DNA from: Atrina japonica | Lineage: Eukaryota > Mollusca > Bivalvia > Pterioida > Pinnidae | Direction of reading: 5' to 3' | Assembly: GCA_030159075.1 (NCBI GenBank) | Contig: BROG01000032.1 | Coordinates: 640,001 to 704,000, forward strand | DNA: 64,000 bases | In this document: positions 48,364 to 60,601 of the stretch, piece by piece | Numbering within the stretch: the first letter of the stretch is position 1 | Layout: each line of letters opens with the position of its first letter | Position numbers and translations under genes: made by a program | The notes under the pieces: generated by a model | The model's input: the letters and a program-made list of their open reading frames with translations, nothing else | Told to the model about the DNA's origin: nothing | Databases searched by the model: none

Positions 48364-48455
<92 letters not shown>
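48364..48455. repeat. (AT)n microsatellite
   Basis: A perfect run of about 46 AT units. Confidence 0.97.
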
Positions 48456-48458
<3 letters not shown>

Positions 48459-50397
48459 CACGGTTGTCAGTGTTATCTTTTTTTCTAATTTTTTGTAACC
48501 CATTTCTTTTTTTCTCATAACATATCAGGTGCAAGACATGGGGGGAGATAACCCTTGAAGCACAAATATTGTGATCGTTTCAGAGTTTGTTGATTATTGA
48601 TATACAGGGGTACTTTGGCATTGCAAATTGGTAAATGTTATCAAAAGGTTGGTTGCCATAGTATAAAAATATAATTTCACTTAAGAAAGTTTGTAGTAAA
48701 TAAAATCAGACATATGTATTTATTATCAATTTTTTCAAACAAAATATGTTTTATATGGAGTTTGCTCTATCTTGTACAGATGAGGTGTATACAAGTAAGT
48801 GTGTGTACTTTGCAACGCCATTAATTTTGGTGGGTGTGTGGTGACATGCCCGTTTAACTTCATAATATTATGGAATCCATTGTTTGCTTGTTTAAAATAT
48901 TTCAAAATGTCACCGGTGATTTTTTTTTGCTAAATATAGGATATTTTAATTGGGTGTATGTATGACTTAAAGAACTACTAAATGAATTATAAAATAATGC
49001 ATAATATAGACACTATTAAAATATCAGTAATGTAGATTGTTTATTTGAAGGTAAATTGGGTAAATATGTGTATAAACACATTCCTGACTAATACTTTAAT
49101 TCTTCTAAGAGTAAACTCGGTATCGTTAAGAAATGCCGTTTTCTCACCTTCTGCTTCTATATCTCACAAATATTTTGTTTATAAAATGAAAGTTAATTAA
49201 CATTTAAACAACAGTCAATTTTACCAAACCTCATATAATTTTAATACAAATTTTGTGTAATATTTCATAAAATGAGTCACGTTTTAATGTAATCAGACAG
49301 TGCATCTTGTTTATTGTTTACGTCTAACAAATTATTTTACGCAGTTTCATATGAATACGACAAGCAAATGTTATTACGCAGGAACATAAGAAAAATAAAG
49401 GAATTTTATAAGTTTTGTAATTACAACTGTTATAGTGCTTGAAATTAAATTACATTTATCAAGGTATGATAAAATAAAAATGATATAAAAATAATTATAT
49501 AAAATGATAATGATTACAGAAGATATGATTAGGTCGATAAACTTCGAATTCATTGTATGATATATGATATTGTTCTAGCTAATTATAAATGGTCAATAAC
49601 ATGTAGACTCAGATGAAGCATCAATAGGCTAAATCAGTATGAGTAAACGTTTAATAGATTTTTGTACTGTTCGACATCGGGTCCTCTGTTTTCCCCATGG
49701 GAATTATTATCTGTTCCAAATGAGCCATGTTTGCACTCAAGCCGGTAGGTTGCCAAAAAGTTAAAAGGCAAAACTAAAAAAAAAAACATTAAAATCGTTG
49801 AAAACGATATAACCCAAAACGATCCTCCATTTATATTTTCTTTTTTATATATAGAAATTATAGATCTATGACAAAAATACCATCTATGGCAAATACCGTA
49901 ATTAATAAGTCTAGGTAACTTAAAAAATAATTTGTTATCAATGTCTATGTTCTTTGACCCAAAATTGTGAAAATATATTAGCCCCTGGATCACATGTAAC
50001 TCCTGTTCCCCAAATAAAATTTGGAGGAAATGGATTTTTGACAGGTTATGAAAAATCTATAAAATAATCCATGTTAGCACTCTGATCGAGTTTTGAGAGA
50101 AGTAATAAAGTCAACAGAAATCGCAGCCTTTTTAAAATAGTTTCTTTCGGCAATAAACGTGAGAAATGGTTTATTCATTAGTTACCACATATAATTAGTG
50201 ATTGCAACTTTGAAAATTAAAAAAGTAAAAATTCTTTTAAAACGAATGGACTGTTTATAGGTCTCCAAAATAATTGATCATTATAACAATCTTGGAAACA
50301 TATGTAATTAGTATCAGCACAAAGCTCCAAATATTGGATCAATAATCAAAGACAAAAGAATGATATTATGTTATATTTTGTCAAATATATAAAAAAT
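48456..50397. other. AT-rich spacer, no gene seen
   Basis: A 119-codon minus-strand frame at 49634-49993 has no recognisable domain. No repeat family was identified. Confidence 0.3.
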
Positions 50398-51560
50398 AAT
50401 TCTCAGATACCAAAGTATAACTCAATAGAATGTCCAGGACATAGATACAAATCCGGTAAAAATGGACAAACACGGACCTCTGGAAACCAAGAGTTGGGAT
50501 CAGGTGCCATGGAGGAGTAAGCATCCCCTGTCGACCGGTCCCACCCGCCGTGAGTCCACAGTCAAGTCCAATGAAATACCTGAGGAGTGAATCCTCGTCA
50601 CAATCGGTACAGAGGTCTCAACAACCGCCGACGAAAAGACAACTCAACATTTCACTTAGTGAGTAATCGCAAAGAAGACTATTATACCGACCGTAAAATT
50701 TGCGGAACGTTGACATAAAACGCAATTTTCGATATCCCTGTGTCAATAATTTGTCAGTGAGTAGTTTACCTCTGTATATGAAATGTTCATATGTTGTACA
50801 CGCCCTGGCATATCGGATCATTTGTGAAATATAAACTCCATATTCGGGTGACTAAGGGATATTACTAATTAAATGTAGAAAATGTACGATGGGAAAGCCG
50901 AAATCGTCGCGTTTGTCGTATAGTTTAGTTGACAATTTTCCGTCTGTGTCTATATTAAGTAAAATGTCTAAGTATGAACTGTGTGTGCTTGATTCTGTTG
51001 TATCTTTAATTTCTAGTTCGCTGGGATATATCACATTGACATATGTATGAAAATTGTCATTATTAACTGGCAAAACGTCGTCGATATATCTAAATGCCAA
51101 ATTAAAGGACATCGCTAGCTTTTTCTTCTTTTGATCCAACAGTTTCTGAATGAAGTCTGCTTCGTATGAATAAAGGAACAGGTCGGCCAATAAAGGGGCA
51201 CAATTGGTTCCCATAGGAAAGCCGACAGTTTGTTGAAAGACCATTACAAATATATTGTCTTTTAGAAATTCCAGCATGTATCAACTTCAGTGTATTTATG
51301 TGTAGAATCAGAGTGGAGTTGGACAAAATAAGTATCCTGATCGCCAATCACTAGATATTTAAATTTTCGGGTACCACCTTTAGTGAAAAAACAGATGTTT
51401 ATGATGCTATTTATGTGGAATAGTTGTGTAAAGAGTATAGAAGTCATATGTTTTGATACTGTAAATTCGAGAAAAATTGTGTGCCTTCAAATTTTCTAAA
51501 AGCTGTTCAGAATTTTTTAGTATCCACATCTGATTCACACCGCTTCTGGAATAAGCCAAT
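50398..51560 (-). pseudogene. RT retroelement, least-degraded catalytic core
   Basis: The 141-codon frame 51277-50852 holds motif B (GFPMGTNCAPLLADLFLYSY) and motif C (RYIDDVLPVNNDNFHTYVN) without interruption. Upstream (to 51560) are the TKGGTRKFKYLVIGDQDTYF region and a motif A region shifted out of frame. Downstream, IRYARACTTYEHFIYRGKLL, TFRKFYGRYNSLLCDYSLSE and the tail follow in other frames. The N-terminal part is lost at about 51560. Confidence 0.8.
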
Positions 51561-51898
51561 TAAAGGAACGGGCTTCTCGGTATTTATGGCCCCTTAAAAT
51601 AAGATTTTTGAGGCTTTCATTTTCAACAATAGAAACGTCGCCGATGATGACATGACCGATAGGATTGTATTTCAAAGGAGATGAAGCACATGAACATGTG
51701 ACAGTGTTGTGTAGAATTCAATTCTAACCTCTTGAAATCTAGAGTTGGGGTCAGGTGGTATGGAAGAAATTACACCCCCTCTTTGACCGGTCAAACAATT
51801 TCCCGTCTGTGTCTATAGAAAGTAAAATATCCACATATGAAGCATGTGCTCTTGATTCTTTAGTGTCTTTTATTTTCAGTTCGTTGGGATATATCGCA

Positions 51899-51945
51899 AT
51901 GACACACACACACACACACACACACACATAAACAGATATATACAC

Positions 51946-52003
<58 letters not shown>

Positions 52004-52033
52004 ATATATATGAATACACACACACACACACGG
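51899..52033. repeat. (AC)n-(AT)n compound microsatellite in the RT catalytic region
   Basis: It replaces the codons from the YIDD motif to HTYVN. AC repeats occur on both sides of AT runs. Confidence 0.9.
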
Positions 52034-52178
52034 TAGAAACACAAATAAACACCGAGATTTTGTTCTTTTGATTCAGAAGCTTATGGATGAATTTTACTTT
52101 ACTTAAATAAAGGAACAGGTCAGCCAATGAACGGCTACAATTGGTTGCCATGAGAGTGTCGACAGTGCACTGAAAGAC

Positions 52179-52328
52179 CTGGGCCTGACATCATAAAACT
52201 TAAGAATTACTGAAGTCTAAAAATTTTACTCAAATTTCTCTTATCCTGAAATATGATTGACTGAGCAGGCCAAGTTGAGAATATTCTCAGATTTGAGGAA
52301 AATCTCAAGTTTTATGGCGCTAGGTCCA
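52179..52328. mobile_element. Short MITE with terminal inverted repeats, nested in the RT
   Basis: GGCCTGACATCATAAAACTT at the left matches the complement of AAGTTTTATGGCGCTAGGTC at the right. About 100 bases lie between. No open frame. Confidence 0.7.
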
Positions 52329-52740
52329 TGTAGTCTCCGTATACTACAAATTATTGTGTTTAAGAATTTTTAGCATCCTTTTTATATCACATTTCGGGGT
52401 GCCACTGTTGACAAAACAATTGTCGATAATTCCAAAAGTCTCTCTTTTCATTTCCCATGTGGAATTGTTGTGTAAAGAGTAGAAAAGTCGTATGATTTGA
52501 TACTGTGAATTCCAGAAATATGGTGTGCTTTTAAACTTTCTAAAAGCTGTTTAGACTGCTTAAGTATCCATATCTGATTTACAAAGCTTTTGAAATAGGA
52601 AACTGTATACTGCTGCTGAAATTTCCCCTTTGCTCTTTTGGTAAGAGTAAAGATAATGGTTCGGTGGAACATATGCCTGACCCTTCTATTTACCTGTGTT
52701 TACTTGTGATTTTGTGACGTTTAGGTATCCATGTATTTAA

Positions 52741-53557
52741 TAGATGTTTTACTTCAATTTTTAAAATGATTTAATGAATTGATTTGATTCAATTGAACCT
52801 ACCATAATCTATAACATAGCGGCTGTTCTAAAAATCTTTGAAACTTTGACTTAGTTTTGACACAAAGTGGTGTAAAGTGACAAGTATCTTGAACAGTAGT
52901 TCGACTCTTTTTTCCCCTGACGTACTGTGTATATATTTGCTATACATAGGGAAAATATGATACTTCAGCAATCACGGGAGATAACTCAATGTTTTATGTT
53001 TTAATGTTACGATATTTGTAAATGATAGAGCATTATTTCATTGAAAAAATTTGTTCTTATTACTTACTGAATTTTCTTCTATGTATATAGTTACATGAAC
53101 AATAGCTGAAAATCCCATAAATTATAATCTCTAATTTTTATAAAGAGTTGGAGTAAATACCATGGATTTCAAAATGTTGAATAGTTGATAATCGATTTCT
53201 TAAAAAAAAATCGGAGGTGGGATCGAGTCAATTGATACATCAGATCCCTTGTTCGCCATCTACAATCGCCGTGAGTCTGTGTTTTTCTATTATTATCAAT
53301 ATATAATCTTTGGATTTTGCATCAGCATAATATTTTATCTTTAGGAATATAAGAGAATAACAAAACAACGCATGCATAATCCATATTATACTTTCCGGCA
53401 AGACTGCATTGTAGTATTTCGTTAATGTAATTGTGGAGTGGAAAATTTAAAAATATGGTACATTGTTCATTTTATTTTCCGACACCAGTGAAAAAAAAGC
53501 GTAATAAATATAACATCATCAAAATATTAAACTTTTACATTTTAAGCCTAATATATA
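52741..53557. other. AT-rich spacer, no gene seen
   Basis: No motif recognised. Confidence 0.3.
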
Positions 53558-53670
53558 CGCAAGAAGTAAAATTGAAGAAGTACTAATCAATAATCAAAAA
53601 CTCAAGTCCATTATTGCACGACGAATTAGATGTGCAAATGGTCTCAACATGAAGAACAATTACGAATAAA
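53558..53670 (+). mobile_element. Family B repeat, 5' part
   Basis: AAATTGAAGAAGTACTAATC through GTCTCAACATGAAGAACAAT, then it stops. Confidence 0.55.
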
Positions 53671-55094
53671 TGATAAATATATACATTAATTTGTGACGTA
53701 CATGTGAAAACCATAAGTTGCAATGTATGTCTTACATTGTTCTTCTTTTCGTAACAGTACTTACCGATTACATATGTTCATTATCACTAATAATTACGGT
53801 AATATAAGTCAAATGAGAAGTAAACAAATCATTAGCCGATTCAGTCACGTGTCATATGCTCTTTACAACCTTAATGTCGTCAGATGAATTGGTTTTTTTT
53901 TTTACTTTTTAAATTCTCATTTTTGGTATGAAAACCCGGATATTACAAATGACCTTACATAAGTATATGACCCGCTGGTGTACCGGTGGATCAGTTACAT
54001 AATATGAAGATATAAACACTGTTAATTACTCAAAGGAACACTCAAACTTAGATGTACATGGTCACATGGTGACTTTAATGGATATTCACGTCGTAAAGAA
54101 CATGAACATTATGCAATCAGAATGATACAAGGAAAAGAAACAAAACGTAAACAAAACAGAATTCAAATCGACCAATCAACAAAAAATAGAAAGGAAAAGC
54201 TGCATCTCCACGACCAAAACCAAACAAAGATACATTCAAATGTACAAGCCACGCCCCTTCACCCCCATCGAAACGATTGTTTTCACAGATTACTCAATGT
54301 ATATATCAACTCGAGTCATTGTAGTCGAGTAATTATGTATTCGTTTTCATTTTATTCTACTAAATACAATGGAATTGTACCCCATCGCACTATGAAATAA
54401 GTACTTGATGTCCCCGACCTAATTACCACATAAAGTGATGAACAACAGAAGTACGTTTAAAGAAGGAATGAGGTTTTGTTAGCATAAAATATGAGATGTA
54501 CCGAATCATTCATTTAAACCTTCTATTTTAGTTCAGTTTCTGAGAAGTAGAGTTTTTTTTATTGTTTTGTTGTTGTTGTTGTTTGTTTATTCATACGCTT
54601 AATTAACAACCACACGCTTAACGCTGTAAATAAAAATATAAAATGTGGTTATGAGATATATTGCGTTGACTTGAAGAAATTGCTATAAATGGGAAAGGAG
54701 GACATTGCGCTCTTAACAATTTTCCTATCATATTCCTGTTTCTCCAGTTACAGATGTCTATACTTGAGACTGGTTTAAAGATATGAAATGTTAAAAACAG
54801 ATATTGAGATGATTTGTTTGAATAAAAGTTGAAAATACAAATTTTACCATATAAAAAAGTCACTTATGTTGAAACAAAACCAAGATTTTGCTATCGATCA
54901 AACACAAAACACAACTCGTAATCATGTTAACTTTTCCTTTGTATAATGTTTCAGAAGATGTGGAGATGTTAACAGTGACATACATTAAATAAACATCAAA
55001 ACCACTATAAGTGGCATGTTATTTTCAAGATGGCAATTTGAAATTCGGGTCCGAGGCAAATGTTATCAGAGGTGGTAGTGACCATTCTTTTGTT
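53671..55094. other. Spacer, no gene seen
   Basis: A 92-codon Lys/Gln-rich frame at 54122 has no recognisable domain. A short GTT run lies near 54565. Confidence 0.3.
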
Positions 55095-56215
55095 GATAAG
55101 GTATAAAACATCTCTAATATCAAAGTATAAATCTTAAGGACACATATAGAAATCCGGCATAAATGGACAAACACGGACCTCTGGAAACCAAGAGGTGGGA
55201 TCAGGTGCCATGGAGGAGTAAACATCCCCTGTCACCGGTTACATCCGCGTTGAGTCCACAGTCAAAACCAAATGAAATACGTGAGGAACGAATCCTCCTC
55301 AAAATTGGTACAGACGTCTCAACAACCGCCAACGAAAAGGCAACTCAACATTTCATCAAGGGAAACAGAGTAATCGCAAACAAGACTATTATATCGACCG
55401 TAAAATTTGGGGAACGTAGACATCAAACACGGTTTTCGATATCCCTGTGTCAATTATTTGTCAGGTAGTAGTTTACATCTGTATATGAAATTTTCATATG
55501 TTGAACACGCCCTGGCATATCGGATCATTTGTGAAATATATACTCCATATGCGGATGACTGTGGGATGTTACTACTTAGATGTGGAAAAATTACAATGGG
55601 AAAAATTACAATGGGAAAGCCGAAAATGTCTAAGTATGAAACGTGTGTGCTTGATTCTGTTGTATCTTTAATTTCTAGTTCGCTGGGATATATCGCATTG
55701 ACATACGTCTCCGAACATTACAAATATATTGTCTATTAGAAATTCAAGCATGTTTTTTATATCAACTTCAGTGTATTTATGTGTAGAATCAGAATGGAGT
55801 TGGACAAAATAAGTATCATGATAACCAATCACTAGATATTTTAATTTTAGGGTACCACCTTTAGTGGAAAAACAATTGTCTATGATGCTGAAAAGTCTTT
55901 CTTTTAAATATTTGTGGAATAGTTGTGTAAAGATTAGAGAAGTCATACGTTTTGATACTGTGAATTTGAGAAGAATTGTGTGCCTTCAAATTTTCTAAAA
56001 GTTGTTTAGAATTTTCTAAAAGTTGTTTAGAATTTTTAAGTATCCACATCTGATTTACACCGCTTCTGGAATAAGCAACTGTACAGTATTGCTGAAGTTT
56101 CTCCTAAACGGCTGTCAATATCTTGGTAAGGAGTAAAGATAAAGGTTTGGCAGAACATTTGCTGGATCATGCTATGTACCTCTGCTTATATGGGGTTTTA
56201 TAAGCGGAAGGGCAT
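55095..56215 (-). pseudogene. RT retroelement with internal deletion of the catalytic core
   Basis: N-terminal RT parts (56212-55740, with WILKNSKQLLENLKAHN partly duplicated in place near 56005-56035) join directly to the IYPSELEIKDTTESS region near 55700. Motifs B and C are missing. The 3' tail is well kept to about 55095. At 55590-55615 AAAATTACAATGGG is tandemly repeated. Confidence 0.7.
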
Positions 56216-56352
56216 TAGACCCCAAGCCAAATGTAGCGGAAGTTATGCTTAATTAAAATTCCAAAACTGTAATGGTATCTGTTCACAGGGAAAGTGAGAA
56301 TCATAAGTTCTTTATCAGCACCTATTCAGTTCGCTAAACATACTGTGTGTGT

Positions 56353-56720
56353 GTGGCAGGGTTAGTTATTTGGTGTTCCTACTAGCTTGAACTAGTGGGG
56401 TTTCCCCTTTAGCTCGATCGGTAGAGCACCGGACTTGTAAACCAGGGGTCCTAGGTTCGAATCCAAGCAGAGGCAGTATATGTCTCTTTTACAATGGCGC
56501 CCACGTTGGGACCTAGGTTCTTCCTGGTAATGTGAAAGTGATTATCCTTGAATCGCCCCACAGGTGATAGCTACCTCTAAGAGAGTCGGGACGACTCTTT
56601 CAATGGAGGGGGATAATGTGGCAGGGTTAGTTATTTGGTGTTCCTACTAGCTTGATCGGTAGAGCACCAGACTTGTAAACCAGGGGTCCTAGGTTCGAAT
56701 CCAAGCAGAGGCAGTATTTG
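56353..56720 (+). mobile_element. tRNA-Thr-like SINE, 1.4 tandem units of about 266 bases
   Basis: Each unit starts GTGGCAGGGTTAGTTATTTG. Box A is TAGCTCGATCGGTAGAGCAC, the anticodon loop CTTGTAA (TGT), and box B GGTTCGAATCC. The anticodon stem does not pair, so it is a tRNA-derived repeat and not a working tRNA. The second unit has lost 27 bases between ACTAGCTTGA and TCGGTAGAGC. Confidence 0.75.
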
Positions 56721-56749
56721 TGTCTCTATTTACATTGTATATTTACGGG

Positions 56750-56905
56750 CTTTTGTGGCCGAATGATTAGATCATCGTGCGTTAAACCATGATGTCTCTC
56801 ACCTCAATTCAGCACAGGTTCGACCTAGAACCTAATCTAATTTTGTGAGAAAGTGAGCCAGTTTACTTGCAAAAGGTCGGTAGTGTCTTTTGGGCAACAA
56901 TACGA
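56750..56905 (+). mobile_element. tRNA-derived SINE, second type
   Basis: Box A-like GTGGCCGAATGATTAGATCA and box B-like CAGGTTCGACC resemble a Leu/Ser-type tRNA head. A body with GAGCCAGTTTACTTGCAAAA and GGTCGGTAGTG follows, like the conserved central part of several mollusc SINEs. Confidence 0.6.
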
Positions 56906-58374
56906 TATACAAAAATATATTTGCTTTAAAAGTGTTGCTGGGTTAAATTGAGTTTTCTACATGAAGCACTTATAAAGTAACTTCATCAAGATATACTTAT
57001 CATGAAGTAAATTGTAACCTAACTATGGACAAACATGGAGTGAAATAGCTTATGTGTGGTGTGTGCTTTTGTCGAGAGTAGGTTCAGGTATGATGCAATT
57101 TCAGGAAATTGAAATATTTTAATCAGTTCATTTTTTTTTTAAATTCTCCAAATCAGTGAATAGAAATGGAACAATACCTGTTATGATTTTGGATTATAGC
57201 GTTCGAGCAATAGAGGCTGTTAATTGATAAGAATTTACGAAACATTAATATATAATCATACAATCTTCTTTTAGCGAAATACTGCCAAAGTCGAGCTTTG
57301 ACATTCAATAATGTATAAATATAGCCATTGTTATGTGCTAACCAAGTGTCACTGGGTGAAAGTGTATGTTGACCCGTTTTCCATATTCATCTTCATTGTA
57401 TATATCATATAATACAAATGTCAGTTATTTTAAACCTGTCATTAATATGCACTCTTCTTTAGGCAATGGATAAAATGATATTCATATACAGTTGTAGGAG
57501 ATGTGCATGTCTGGCATCAACGCATTTCCGGTCTTGTAGATAATAAGGTCAGAGACAACTAAATACCCGGGAAATTGGTTGGTTGAAAAAGGTCTGCTAT
57601 TTGATTGTAACCTGGTGTCTGATTGGTTTATATTGTATCAATGAATACATTTTCATATTTTTACACAGTCAAATAATGTATAAAGAATTGAAAATGCTGA
57701 ATCAGCATAATTTTACTGGTACTTTGATATAATTAGAGCCAATTTTCTGAAAAGTATCTGAATTGTGATTTCACTGGTCATTCACCGCGAAACTGCTGGT
57801 GGTTACAATATGGCCATGTGACAGAAAAACAAGATACATTTGCACATGTTTTATGTTTATTTTCTGATTGCGGAAAGGACGCCGAACAGATCCATGTATA
57901 ATTTATAGGTCGAAAGAGATTAGATATACAGTAAAACGTTAACATTGTCGCCTATGGAAAACTATTTATTTGTCTCTGACCAATAATTGTTGCGGAATAC
58001 GTTATGAAAGGCCTTCCACACAAGGATATATTGAGAATAATGTGAACCAAATACCTGATATATAGTCAGGAATGCTTTCTTTTATAAGATATTTGTGACA
58101 GGAGATGATTCCATACTTTAGCTATCTGTTATTTTTATTTTTTATTTTAGTGGTTGACCACACCTATTTATACTATCTATGTCACATATTATTGTTGTTA
58201 AGCTTTCGCAATGTTAAATAAATCATTTTATAAGTGTATGTTCTGCTTACCTTAAGAAGTATACTACATACTTAGATATTATAACACATCCGCAAGTTAA
58301 TTAACATGTTCGCAGGCTTTAAAACAACAAACGTGTGACCTTATACTTGTAGTCTAGTACATGGATATATAGTG
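56906..58374. other. AT-rich spacer, no gene seen
   Basis: No motif recognised. Confidence 0.3.
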
Positions 58375-58605
58375 TTTAGATAACGTTTTAACGCTTTTTT
58401 ATAATTCTTCACATTAAACCAAATGTGAACCATTAAATAGTGTTGAGGTTCAGCTATATTTAGAGTACATTTTAACGCTTTTTTATAAATCTTCACATTA
58501 AACCAAATGTGGACTGTTAGATAATGTTGAGGTTCATCTATGTTTAAAAACACATTTTAACGCTTTTTATAGTTCTTCATATTTAACCGAATATGAACCA
58601 CGGAA
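58375..58605. repeat. Minisatellite, 84-base unit, about 2.7 copies
   Basis: TTTTAACGCTTTTTTATAAT and TCTTCACATTAAACCAAATG recur every 84 bases. Confidence 0.9.
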
Positions 58606-58691
58606 AGGTGTGATGTAACATTTCTACGAGACAGCTACGTTTCGTGTTGTGTTAATCGCTGGTTATTTCAATTATTATTATCTGCAGATGT

Positions 58692-58882
58692 GAAAAAATC
58701 TCAGATGCAATAGTATTAATCTTCAGGATGATCAGGATATAAATAAAAATCTGGTGAAAATTCGACAAACACGGACCACTGTAAATCAAGAGGTGGGATC
58801 AGGGGCATGGAGGAGTAAGTATATGGTCTACTCCCGCCGTGAGTCCACAGTCAAACCCAAATGATATAAGTGAGGAACACTG
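58692..58882 (-). mobile_element. 3'-end fragment of the RT retroelement
   Basis: A diverged tail with GACAAACACGGACCACTGTA and CCGCCGTGAGTCCACAGTCA. Confidence 0.7.
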
Positions 58883-59241
58883 TACGTTATCAAAGCTAAA
58901 CACAAAATACAAACTCGTTGTTCTGGCAAAACATTCATTTTTAAATGTAAACAGAACGAAAAAAATGGTGGTATGCGAAACCGATTGTGATCTTAAAACC
59001 CAGACATAGTAAACAATAAGGAATTACTTATTCACAATATGCAACTTTTTCCGAGCTTTGGTAATTGTCATTTCGTATAAGTATCACCTTTTGTGAATAT
59101 CGTTATGTACCTAAGCCAATCAGATTGGTAAACGGCCTGCTAGACTTTGACCTGATTAACGTGATTTGCTGAGCATACCATCATTTAATATCTAATTTAT
59201 CGTCAGTAAACACACAAGAATTTACATTGGTTTGCTGAGAG

Positions 59242-59247
59242 TTTATT
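59242..59247 (-). terminator. Poly(A) signal of shematrin-like gene 2
   Basis: A single AATAAA on the minus strand lies about 90 bases after the S-V-Y stop codon. Gene 1 has a similar spacing (about 75 bases). Confidence 0.5.
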
Positions 59248-59333
59248 ACATTTGGAATTATAAAATTTATAAAATTGTTCGATAATAATGTGTCTTCGGG
59301 TGTGTAGTGGGTACTGTAATCCTAGCCATCGGT

Positions 59334-60601
59334 TTAATAAACACTCTGGAAACATAAAAAATATGAAATATATGAAATATATGACGTGCTTTTCATTATA
59401 TATATATATACATTCGTTTTCGTTTTACTCTCCTTTGGGCTCGACATTAGTATTATTTAGTGAAAAATAACTGGAATTATATTTACCGTTGTTATAAGTT
59501 GTTAATTTCATTTGAGAATATATGCTAAAAGAAATGAATCAATGACGACTGCTTTGTAGCAAAACTATTTCTCACTAAGCTTGCATACACTAAAGTTTGA
59601 AATAAATGAAAGCAAGGGTTAATGAAGTTTAAAGCTTAACTTAAAGACCATACCTTTCGTTTTCCGCCGTATCTGCCTGATCTATATCCCCCACTGAGCC
59701 CTGCTCCGTATCCACCGAGTCCTCCGTTTCCACCGAGTCCTCCGTATCCACCGAGTCCTCCGTATCCACCGAGTCCTCCATATCCACCGAGTCCTCCGTA
59801 TCCACCGAGTCCTCCATATCCACCCATTCCTCCGTATCCACCGAGTCCTCCATATCCACCCATTCCTCCGTATCCACCCAGTCCTCCGTATCCACCGAGT
59901 CCTCCATATCCACCGATTCCTCCGTATCCACCGAGTCCTCCATATCCACCTCCATATCCACTGAGTCCTCCTCCGTATCCTCCATATCCACCAAGACCAT
60001 TTCCACCTACACTTCCTACAACAACCATATATCGTCCTCCAGATCCTCCACCGAGTCCCATTCCTCCTCCATAACCTCCATAACCTCCATATCCTCCATT
60101 ACCTCCTAGTCCACCGAGCCCCCAACCTCCTCCATTACCTCCTAGTCCACCGAGCCCCCAACTTCCACTATATCCTCCTAGTCCACCGAGCCCCCAACTT
60201 CCTCCATTTCCTCCTAGTCCACCGAGTCCCATACCTCCACCGAGTCCCATTCCTCCTCCATAACCTCCATATCCTCCATATCCTCCTAGTCCGCCGAGTC
60301 CCCAACCTCCTCCATTACCTCCTAGTCCACCGAGCCCCCAACTTCCTCCATTACCTCCTAGTCCGCCGAGTCCCCAACCTCCTCCATTACCTCCTAGTCC
60401 ACCGAGCCCCCAACCTCCTCCATTACCTCCTAGTCCACCGAGCCCCCAATTTCCTCCATATCCTACTTGTCCACCGCCATAACCACCTCGTCCACCGAAT
60501 CCTCCGAAGCTACCTCCTCCGTATCCTCCACTTCCACTTCCTTTGTATTTATCACAAAGGACTGACGAAATGAGTAAACTTACACAGAGAACTCGGATCA
60601 T
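59334..60601 (-). CDS. Shematrin-like glycine-rich shell matrix protein, gene 2 (2 coding exons)
   Basis: Spliced model: exon 60601-59654 and exon 59345-59334, giving 319 residues. The chosen ATG lies 8 bases after a TTTGCAG acceptor (exon start 60609). The longer reading frame upstream runs into intron sequence and is not used. Residues 1-16 (MIRVLCVSLLISSVLC) form a signal peptide, with mature DKYKG next. About eight Trp-containing units follow (WGLGGLGGNGG with small changes), then GGYGGYGGG and about twenty GGYGGLGGYGGM-type hexapeptides. The tail is RSGRYGGKRK at an AAG|GTATGG donor. A 308-base intron with a pyrimidine-rich TTTCCAG acceptor leads to AGT GTT TAT TAA (S-V-Y-stop). The basic tail ending in V-Y matches gene 1. 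The likely role is a secreted structural component of the shell organic matrix. A local oddity, RYMVVVGSVGG, breaks the Gly repeat near residue 213. Other Gly-rich secreted proteins are possible, but the tail argues for the shematrin family. Confidence 0.8.

Larger units (their letters stand above)
51722..52740 (-). pseudogene. RT retroelement, diverged copy with a microsatellite and a MITE inside
   Basis: In minus-strand order: TKRAKGKFQQ and the LESLKAHHISGIHSIKSYDF region with STLYTTIPH (motif A intact, 52672-52448), then a 150-base MITE at 52179-52328. MATNCSRSLADLFLYLS (motif B, altered) follows, then an AC/AT run replacing YIDD, then AIYPNELKIKDTKESRAHAS and the tail from 51795. The copy is older than most by divergence. 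Confidence 0.65.

Noticed and set aside
48456..50397. 119-codon minus-strand frame at 49634-49993
   Set aside because: No domain, no splice or promoter context, and composition typical of AT-rich spacer.
56400..56475. Functional tRNA-Thr gene
   Set aside because: The D and T arms are present, but the anticodon stem does not pair, the acceptor ends do not match, and the unit is tandemly repeated with SINE-like sequence.
59288..59653. Other possible last exons of gene 2 (acceptors near 59590 and 59480)
   Set aside because: They give tails such as CMQA or LFFTK and lack a suitably placed AATAAA. The acceptor at 59346 gives S-V-Y-stop, matching gene 1.
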